Assembly: GCA_005877655.1 (NCBI GenBank)
Contig: VBOC01000125.1
Span: forward strand, 1 to 6,735
Direction: 5' to 3'
DNA length: 6,735 nucleotides
Source of the DNA: Ignavibacteria bacterium
GTDB taxonomy: Bacteria; Bacteroidota; Ignavibacteria; UBA10030; SZUA-254
In this document: in pieces, positions 1-4,886 of the stretch
Position numbering within the stretch: position 1 is the stretch's first letter
Layout of the letters: the number at the start of each line of letters is the position of its first letter
Position numbers and translations under genes: made by a program
The notes under the pieces: generated by a model
What the model saw: the letters and a program-made list of their open reading frames with translations, nothing else
What the model was told of the DNA's origin: nothing
Database searches by the model: none

Positions 1-45
1 GGCGGGACCTTTAACGACACCAAGAAAATGATCATTGTGAGGTGA
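1..45 (+). CDS. C-terminal tail of a T9SS-secreted protein (partial, 5' end outside window)
   Basis: From base 1 the frame reads GGTFNDTKKMIIVR and then TGA at 43-45. This matches the last strand and basic end of a type IX secretion sorting domain, and closely resembles the ends of the two other cargo proteins in this window (GLKKMLLVK and GVKKLLLIR). Only 14 codons are visible, so the cargo part and overall function cannot be stated. The stop codon lies inside the ribosome binding site of the next gene, on the same strand, which suggests a shared transcript and possible translational coupling. The identification rests on a short but characteristic motif. Confidence 0.7.
   Translation, partial: GGTFNDTKKMIIVR
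39..45 (+). promoter_or_regulatory. Shine-Dalgarno site deciding the start at 48
   Basis: GAGGTGA at 39-45 complements the 3' end of 16S rRNA. Its GAGG core ends 5 bases before ATG at 48. This favours the ATG at 48 over the GTG at 42, which lies inside the Shine-Dalgarno site. The upstream gene's TGA stop (43-45) is embedded in the site, so terminating ribosomes may re-initiate here. Confidence 0.7.
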
Positions 46-47
46 CC

Positions 48-2843
48 ATGCGTTTTCTTAAAACAACAGTTCCGGTACGTGGGGCAACGATCGCTATCGC
101 CCTGTTAGCGATTCTTGCATCCGCTCCGGCGCAGAATTCTCTCCGCCCGATGGACCAATATCTCGTCCAGTCGCGGAAAGCTCGTCCGGCGGCACAGTTT
201 GTCGCCAGCCTGCAAGGCGACACGATTACATTCACGGATATCGGCGCGAACCTTTTCCCGGTGGGTCATGGCACGATTGCATGGGGGGACTATGATAACG
301 ATGGGCACCTCGATTTGCTCGTGAACGGAATCGGTATCACCGATACGGGGTATTCGCGTGTTACAAAAATCTACCGGAATGATAACGGAACGTTCGTCGA
401 TGTCGGGGCCCCGCTCGCGGGCGTCAATAATAACAATGGGGGCGCCATATGGCTCGATTACGACAACGACGGCCGTCTCGATGTTTTCGTCAATGGCGCC
501 GTGGGACCGAACCGGAACCAGAATCCCGTCTCGAAGCTCTACCACAATGACGGAGGGGGGATCTTCACGGAAGTAATCACGCCATTCATCGGGCTTGCAG
601 GGACCGCGGCCGTGGGGGATTACGACCGCGATGGAAATATCGACCTCCTCATCACGGGCTCACCGAATGATTGCTGCGATATCCAATCCGATCTCTTCCA
701 CAATAACGGCGACGGAACGTTCACGACGGTTCCAATGCCCCTGATGGGCGTTTGGGGGGCGTCGTGCGCCTTCGCAGATTACGATAATGATGGAGACCAG
801 GATCTGCTTATCACAGGGTTGACGGATAACTATATCGCCGGGAATACAAAGCTGTATCGCAATGACAAAGGCGTGTTTCATTGGGTGCCGACGGATCTTC
901 CTCCCGTCTGGGCGGCTGGCGTCGCGTGGGGGGATTACGACAACGACGGCTATCTTGACCTTGCGATTACCGGAAGGCTGTCAAATGTTTATCCCGAACA
1001 ACCGATCACAAGGATATACCGGAATGATCACGGACATTTTGTAGATTCGGGGATCCGGCTCATCGATGTGGATTTCTCGGCGGTCGCATGGGGGGATTTT
1101 GATAACGACGGTGACCTTGACCTGGTAGTAACTGGTACTCCGGACCTCGGGGCGACGGTGGTCACAAAGATCTATCGGAATGACGGGAACGGAGTCTTTA
1201 CCGATATGGACGTGGCGATTCCGGGCACATCGTACAGCTCGCTGGCTTGGGGCGACTATAACGGGGACGGGTATCTCGATCTTGCGATTTCCGGATTTAC
1301 AAATGGCGGCGCGACCACGCGCATCTATCGAAATAATCTCGGCTCAGGCACATTTTCAGCGAACACACATCCCCTCCCGCCGAAAAATCTCCAGTCTACT
1401 CTCTCCCGTGATACGGTGAATCTTTTATGGGATCCTTCCGCGGATGGCGAGACTCCTCAGCCGGGATTATCGTACAACCTTCGAATTGGAAAATCTGCCG
1501 GCGGCCTTGACGTCATGTCGCCGATGTCGGATCCTTCTAGCGGAGTACAGAAAGTCGTCCGCATGGGAAACGCGAACGGTAACACACGGTGGTCGATCAA
1601 CCGGCTCGCTCCCGGCACATACTATTGGTCCGTACAGGCAGTCGATAATGGATTCGAAGGATCTCAGTTTTCCCCGGAGCAGGGCTTCACCGTTGATCTG
1701 CATCTCGATACGAATCAGCTCTTCAGTGACATCAATGCGCCGCTCAAAGGATTGGCTCACGGCACCGTCGCATGGGCGGATTACGATAATGACGGCGACC
1801 TCGATCTACTTGTAAACGGATTGGCGGACGATCCGACCGATAATTATACCATTCTTTACCGGAATGACAGCGGCAGTTTTGTCGATTCGCACATACCGTT
1901 TGTCGGGCTTCACAATAACAACGGTGCAGAATGGGCAGATTTTGATAATGACGGCGATCTGGATTTCTTCATTAATGGGTCGATGGGACCGCGGAACCAA
2001 AATTCGGTTTCGATTCTTTATCGGAACGATGGAAATGGTCATTTTGCCGGAATGAGGGCTCCATTCATGCAGCTGGCCGGAACGGCGACGTGGGGCGATT
2101 ATGATAACGACGGCTACGTCGATCTCCTGGTGACCGGTTCTCCCGATGACGGAGGTTCTATCTTCACCAAACTGTACCATAACAACGGCGCGAAAGGAAA
2201 TCCTTCGGACAGCGTAGCCCCGTTCACGGAATCGCCGAATTCCTTCGTAGGGGTCTGGGGTGCTTCGTGCGCGTTCGGGGATTACGACAACGATGGTGAT
2301 CTCGACCTTATCGTGACCGGCCTGACAGACAACTACACCGCGGGAACAACAAAGCTCTACCGCAACGACAACGGCACCTTTGTCGAGGTCCCAACCTCCC
2401 TTCCGCCGGTCTGGGCGTCGGCGGTAGCATGGGCCGATTATGATAACGACGGGGACCTGGACCTCGTGATCTCCGGACGATTGTCCGATGTCGACCCTCA
2501 GCGACCAATTACAAGAATTTACCGCAACGACGGAAACGGAGTTTTCACCGACATCCAGGCCCCTCTGGTTGATGTCGACTTATCTTCGGTGTCGTGGGGA
2601 GATTTAGATAATGACGGCGACCTCGACCTCCTCGTGATCGGCTCGCCCGATTTTGGCGCCACCGTCATCACCAAGCTCTACCGAAACGATGGCAACGATA
2701 CATTCACCGACATGAATATTCCGATTCCGGGCGCTTGGTACAGTTCGATCGTTTGGGGAGACTATGATAACGACGGCGACCTTGATTTTGCCCTCAACGG
2801 CTGGGACCCCGGGGCCGGCGCCGCAAAACCCCTGCAGGCCTGA
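48..2843 (+). CDS. Secreted double seven-blade FG-GAP/VCBS propeller protein, N-terminal part (frame broken at 3' end)
   Basis: This encodes 931 residues from the ATG at 48. Residues 1-28 look like a Sec signal peptide: a basic start, a hydrophobic core around AIALLAILA, and likely cleavage after APA. Fourteen blades follow, each with a calcium-binding-type DxDxDGxxD loop. They begin near residues 81, 137, 191, 244, 296, 350 and 403 (propeller A) and 578, 631, 684, 745, 797, 852 and 905 (propeller B). An FN3 domain (about 444-550, with YYWSVQAVDN) separates them. The repeats match the FG-GAP/VCBS family known from integrin-like seven-blade propellers, which act extracellularly in adhesion or ligand binding. 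The exact ligand cannot be told. The final blade is cut short: after LNGWDPGAGA the frame enters an unrelated AKPLQA tail and stops. The expected second FN3 and T9SS sorting domain continue in another frame (see 2873-4264). As written, the product would lack its secretion tail. It is probably co-transcribed with the gene ending at 45. Confidence 0.9.
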   Translation: MRFLKTTVPVRGATIAIALLAILASAPAQNSLRPMDQYLVQSRKARPAAQFVASLQGDTITFTDIGANLFPVGHGTIAWGDYDNDGHLDLLVNGIGITDTGYSRVTKIYRNDNGTFVDVGAPLAGVNNNNGGAIWLDYDNDGRLDVFVNGAVGPNRNQNPVSKLYHNDGGGIFTEVITPFIGLAGTAAVGDYDRDGNIDLLITGSPNDCCDIQSDLFHNNGDGTFTTVPMPLMGVWGASCAFADYDNDGDQDLLITGLTDNYIAGNTKLYRNDKGVFHWVPTDLPPVWAAGVAWGDYDNDGYLDLAITGRLSNVYPEQPITRIYRNDHGHFVDSGIRLIDVDFSAVAWGDFDNDGDLDLVVTGTPDLGATVVTKIYRNDGNGVFTDMDVAIPGTSYSSLAWGDYNGDGYLDLAISGFTNGGATTRIYRNNLGSGTFSANTHPLPPKNLQSTLSRDTVNLLWDPSADGETPQPGLSYNLRIGKSAGGLDVMSPMSDPSSGVQKVVRMGNANGNTRWSINRLAPGTYYWSVQAVDNGFEGSQFSPEQGFTVDLHLDTNQLFSDINAPLKGLAHGTVAWADYDNDGDLDLLVNGLADDPTDNYTILYRNDSGSFVDSHIPFVGLHNNNGAEWADFDNDGDLDFFINGSMGPRNQNSVSILYRNDGNGHFAGMRAPFMQLAGTATWGDYDNDGYVDLLVTGSPDDGGSIFTKLYHNNGAKGNPSDSVAPFTESPNSFVGVWGASCAFGDYDNDGDLDLIVTGLTDNYTAGTTKLYRNDNGTFVEVPTSLPPVWASAVAWADYDNDGDLDLVISGRLSDVDPQRPITRIYRNDGNGVFTDIQAPLVDVDLSSVSWGDLDNDGDLDLLVIGSPDFGATVITKLYRNDGNDTFTDMNIPIPGAWYSSIVWGDYDNDGDLDFALNGWDPGAGAAKPLQA

Positions 2844-3151
2844 CCTCTGCGATCAACGTACTCGGATCGGTCGTGCTGAATTGGAAAAGTTCACTGGACA
2901 ACCAGAGTCCATCAAGAGCGATCTCCTACAACATGCACATCGGCAGGACCCAGCGGGGAAATGATATTCTTTCGGCTCATTCGGATATCGCTACCGGATA
3001 TCGACGTGTTCCACGACTTGGCAACACACAATATGACACCGCCTACGTGGGGAAGATCCTCTCGCCCGGAGTCTATTACTGGAGCGTGCAGGCGGTGGAT
3101 AACACATACGCCGGATCAGCTTTCGCGGCCGAAAAAACCTTCATCGTCCCT
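231..3151 (+). repeat. Large internal module duplication: two propeller + FN3 units, about 1.5 kb each
   Basis: Unit A (231-1697) and unit B (about 1722-3151) have the same order of seven blades plus FN3. Matching blades are offset by 493-502 residues. Blade-specific features match between units. For example, blade 4 carries VWGASCAF and GLTDNY in both, blade 5 carries PITRIYRND in both, and blade 2 carries an NNN run and an RNQN motif in both. Corresponding blades resemble each other more than neighbouring blades do, so the whole unit was duplicated after the seven blades had diverged. The DNA copies differ at many synonymous positions, so the duplication is not very recent. Confidence 0.85.
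2808..2830 (+). other. Frameshift with probable deletion of about 50-60 bp inside the propeller gene
   Basis: Homology to unit A is in one frame up to about 2822 (LNGWDPGAGA). It resumes in the -1 frame from about 2825 (KTPAGLTSAINVLGSVVLNW). In unit A, 50 residues separate the last calcium-loop Asp of blade 7 from the NLLW of FN3. Here only about 32 remain. The missing piece corresponds to the TRIYRNN...TF strand. The gap length fits a loss of 3n+1 bases, about 52. The junction is very GC-rich, with CCCCGGGG at 2807-2814 and GGCGCC at 2817-2822. It could be a true mutation, or an assembly or sequencing collapse between similar repeats. I see no convincing X XXY YYZ slippery heptamer. Confidence 0.75.
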
Positions 3152-4264
3152 GCGTCAAACCGTTGGAATCTCGTTTCGGTCCCGTTCGATCACTCTGATC
3201 TTCGGACCAATTCCGTCTTCCCATCCGCCGGATCGAAGGCGTTTGCTTACAGCCAAAGCAACGGATACCAAATTGTCGAGCGGCTTCGACCCGGATCGGG
3301 CTATTGGCTCAGGCTTCCCGGCGGGCCTGTCGTGATGGAAACGGGCGGCACTCCCAGAATGGTCGACACGATCGACCTTAAGTCGGGTTGGAATCTCATC
3401 GGATCGGTTTCCGCCAGCGTGCCGACAGGCACGCTTCGGCAAATGCCGTCCGGAAATATCATCTCAAGCTATTTTGGCTTCAATAGCGCTTATCTACGGT
3501 CGAGCGTTATCGAGCCGGGAAGGGGCTACTGGGTAAAAGCGAAGGCTCCTGGAATCCTCATCGTTTCCTCCTCTGAATCAGCGCCGAAGGTGGGCACCGG
3601 AGATCCTGCCGAGGATCTATTGAGCAATGCTTCACAACTTCATTTTGAGGATGCTCTCGGTGAAGAGCAAACACTCTACGTGAGCCCTCCGTCGGAGGGA
3701 TCATCGGAAATGAACGCCTTCCAGCTTCCTCCCCCACCGCCTGAGGGTGCATTCGATGTCCGGTACGCATCAGGCAGGATGATGGAACGATGGGAAGAGG
3801 GAAAATCGCAGACCTTTGTGATCCTGATCGCGACGCTTAATTATCCGGTCACGGTTAAGACGGCATCCCGGCGCGGGGCTCCGGGGATGACTCTCGCTTC
3901 TCCGGAAGGAAAATTCCCTCTTAAGGAGGGGAATCCGATCCTTCTGCGGACGCCCGCCGATCGGATCTCCGTGCAAGTTGCCGGTGAAGCGTCGCGGCCG
4001 GTTGCATTTTCACTCGCACAGAATTATCCGAATCCATTTAACCCCACGACCCGGATCGAGTACGCCCTCCCTGTCCAGAGCCGGGTCACGTTAAAGGTGT
4101 TCAACACGCTTGGGCAGGTTGTCGCAATTCTCGCTGATGAGGTTCAGCAAGCCGGGGTCAAATCAGTGGAGTTTGATGCGCTCCACCTGCCGACGGGACT
4201 CTACGTCTATCGCCTGCAGGCCGGGGGTTTTGTGGGCCTTAAGAAGATGCTGCTTGTAAAATAA
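2873..4264 (+). CDS. C-terminal part of the propeller protein: FN3, WN double module, T9SS type A sorting domain
   Basis: The listed start is a GTG inside a domain. The frame is open and homologous back to about 2825, so this is the continuation of the gene at 48, not an independent gene; I see no plausible ribosome binding site. Counting from 2873, residues 1-93 complete an FN3 domain (VYYWSVQAVDN, parallel to the first one). Residues 97-235 form a two-part module with WNLVSVP...GYWLR and then GWNLIGSVS...GYWVK. A less conserved stretch with PPPPPEGAFDVRY lies at 286-298. Residues 378-463 are the sorting domain (FSLAQNYPNPFNPTTRIEY, GLYVYRL, KKMLLVK). In known T9SS systems this tail directs crossing of the outer membrane and is removed by PorU. 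If the gene is intact in the living cell, the full product is about 1,400 residues; if not, both parts are pseudogene fragments. Confidence 0.85.
   Translation: MLNWKSSLDNQSPSRAISYNMHIGRTQRGNDILSAHSDIATGYRRVPRLGNTQYDTAYVGKILSPGVYYWSVQAVDNTYAGSAFAAEKTFIVPASNRWNLVSVPFDHSDLRTNSVFPSAGSKAFAYSQSNGYQIVERLRPGSGYWLRLPGGPVVMETGGTPRMVDTIDLKSGWNLIGSVSASVPTGTLRQMPSGNIISSYFGFNSAYLRSSVIEPGRGYWVKAKAPGILIVSSSESAPKVGTGDPAEDLLSNASQLHFEDALGEEQTLYVSPPSEGSSEMNAFQLPPPPPEGAFDVRYASGRMMERWEEGKSQTFVILIATLNYPVTVKTASRRGAPGMTLASPEGKFPLKEGNPILLRTPADRISVQVAGEASRPVAFSLAQNYPNPFNPTTRIEYALPVQSRVTLKVFNTLGQVVAILADEVQQAGVKSVEFDALHLPTGLYVYRLQAGGFVGLKKMLLVK
3161..3577 (+). other. WN double module (copy in the propeller protein)
   Basis: This encodes about 139 residues between FN3 and the T9SS tail. 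It consists of two related halves, each starting with W-N-[LM]-[VI] and ending in GYW[LV][KR]. The linker motif FGFNSAY lies in the second half. A co-linear copy lies in the minus-strand gene at 5247-5654. I do not know a specific family name for it. Confidence 0.6.
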
Positions 4265-4277
4265 GGACAGATGTCCT
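4258..4277 (-). terminator. Weak candidate intrinsic terminator for the thioredoxin gene
   Basis: On the minus strand AGGAC-ATCT-GTCCT (4277-4264) can form a 5-bp stem, or 6 bp with a 2-base loop. It is followed by TTATTTT. It lies about 34 bases beyond the thioredoxin stop and overlaps the TAA of the convergent gene. The stem is short, so this is a tentative call. Read on the plus strand it lacks a T-run, so I see no clear terminator for the propeller gene. Confidence 0.35.
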
Positions 4278-4310
4278 AACCGATCCCCTCCCTTTAAAAC
4301 GCCCTCTCTC

Positions 4311-4634
4311 TCAATTCAGGTGGGGGGCGACCTTCTCGACGAGATGTCGTTTTGCGACCGCTCCGACAATCTGCTCGACGACTTGCCCGCCTTTGAATAC
4401 CAGCAGTGTCGGGATGCTCCGGATGCCGTATTGCATCGCGGTGCGCGGGTTGTCATCCACATCCATCTTCGTTACCTTGAGCCGGCCTTCATATTCGGCT
4501 GCGATCTCATCGACAATGGGTGCAATCATCTTGCACGGACCGCACCAGTCGGCCCAGAAATCCACCAGCACGGGTCGATCGGACTTTAGTACTTCCTGTT
4601 CAAATTCTGCGTCAATTATCGGTCTTGATTTCAT
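4311..4634 (-). CDS. trxA: Thioredoxin
   Basis: This is a 107-residue single-domain thioredoxin, close to the 109 residues of E. coli TrxA. The active site WCGPCK sits at residues 30-35 (catalytic Cys31 and Cys34). It is preceded by VDFWADW with the buried Asp25 and Trp27. The cis-proline loop SIPTLLVF has Pro75, and Gly91 near the end matches the conserved GAV/GA position. No signal peptide is present, so it should act in the cytoplasm as a disulfide reductase, recycled by thioredoxin reductase, which is not in this window. I chose the ATG at 4634 because GGAG lies 5 bases upstream. The alternative ATG at 4652 would add MTNGAF and has no good ribosome binding site. It is convergent with the propeller gene and has its own promoter at 4701-4731. 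Nothing in the sequence links it to T9SS. Confidence 0.95.
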   Translation of the reverse strand: MKSRPIIDAEFEQEVLKSDRPVLVDFWADWCGPCKMIAPIVDEIAAEYEGRLKVTKMDVDDNPRTAMQYGIRSIPTLLVFKGGQVVEQIVGAVAKRHLVEKVAPHLN

Positions 4635-4639
4635 GAAGG

Positions 4640-4643
4640 CTCC
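4640..4643 (-). promoter_or_regulatory. Shine-Dalgarno site of the thioredoxin gene
   Basis: GGAG on the minus strand is followed by 5 bases (CCTTC) and then ATG at 4634. This supports the shorter 107-residue start, which also agrees with the normal length of the family. Confidence 0.65.
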
Positions 4644-4686
4644 ATTGGTCATATGTTCTTGTACTTGCAGTATGGGAACGGCTATC

Positions 4687-4716
4687 TATATTCATACATT
4701 CAAATATATGAATATA
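4687..4716. repeat. Perfect 10-bp inverted repeat overlapping the thioredoxin promoter (candidate operator)
   Basis: TATATTCATA (4687-4696) and TATGAATATA (4707-4716) are exact reverse complements separated by 10 bases. The centre-to-centre distance is 20 bp, about two helix turns, as is typical of dimeric regulator sites. One arm touches the -10 box and the other covers the predicted start of the transcript. The AT-rich composition raises the odds of chance symmetry. The regulator is unknown. Confidence 0.45.
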
Positions 4717-4731
4717 ATTTGCGAAAGTCAA
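4701..4731 (-). promoter_or_regulatory. Promoter of the thioredoxin gene
   Basis: On the minus strand TTGACT (4731-4726) is separated by exactly 17 bases from TATATT (4708-4703), a near-consensus sigma-70-type promoter. The same bases also satisfy the Bacteroidota-type pattern: TTG, 20 bases, then TATATTTG (TAnnTTTG, 4708-4701). The predicted transcript start is near 4696, giving a leader of about 60 bases. The segment is much richer in A and T than its surroundings. Confidence 0.7.
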
Positions 4732-4771
4732 GTTCTTTACTTCTAAATTCCGCGGTCCTGTGGGGTATATC

Positions 4772-4792
4772 AGTGAGTCGGCAAAACTCACT
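4772..4792. repeat. Seven-bp hairpin in the gap between the minus-strand surface gene and thioredoxin
   Basis: AGTGAGT (4772-4778) and ACTCACT (4786-4792) pair perfectly around a 7-base loop. It sits about 95 bases past the stop of the gene ending at 4887 and about 40 bases upstream of the thioredoxin -35 box. No T-run follows on either strand, so it is not a standard intrinsic terminator. It may be an RNA processing or 3'-end stability element. I found no other signal in the rest of the 4732-4886 gap. Confidence 0.35.
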
Positions 4793-4886
4793 CCTGTTCC
4801 GGCATCCTACCGATAAAGCTGGTGACTTGGAGCACAGCGCCTTCCCTCCCTCACCCGACAAGATTTGGTACAGTTTAGCTTGGCAC

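Noticed and set aside
105..545. Open minus-strand frame opposite the propeller gene (146 codons), and a similar one at 1806-2180
   Set aside because: They are antisense shadows of the repeated DYDNDG coding pattern, giving Val/Ile runs. They have no ribosome site or recognisable domain.
231..2810. CRISPR-like or simple tandem DNA repeats
   Set aside because: The repetition is at protein level with about 53-residue spacing and degenerate DNA. There are no short identical repeats with unique spacers.
2807..2830. Programmed -1 ribosomal frameshift joining the two parts of the propeller protein
   Set aside because: No slippery heptamer allowing re-pairing of both tRNAs is present. A strand of blade 14 is also missing, which a programmed shift would not explain.
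4311..4634. Thioredoxin as a dedicated partner for disulfide handling of the T9SS proteins
   Set aside because: It has no export signal, has its own promoter, and the visible cargo domains contain very few cysteines, so proximity alone does not support the link.
4650..4652. Longer thioredoxin start at 4652
   Set aside because: It lacks a ribosome binding site, whereas the ATG at 4634 has GGAG at the right distance and gives the usual family length.
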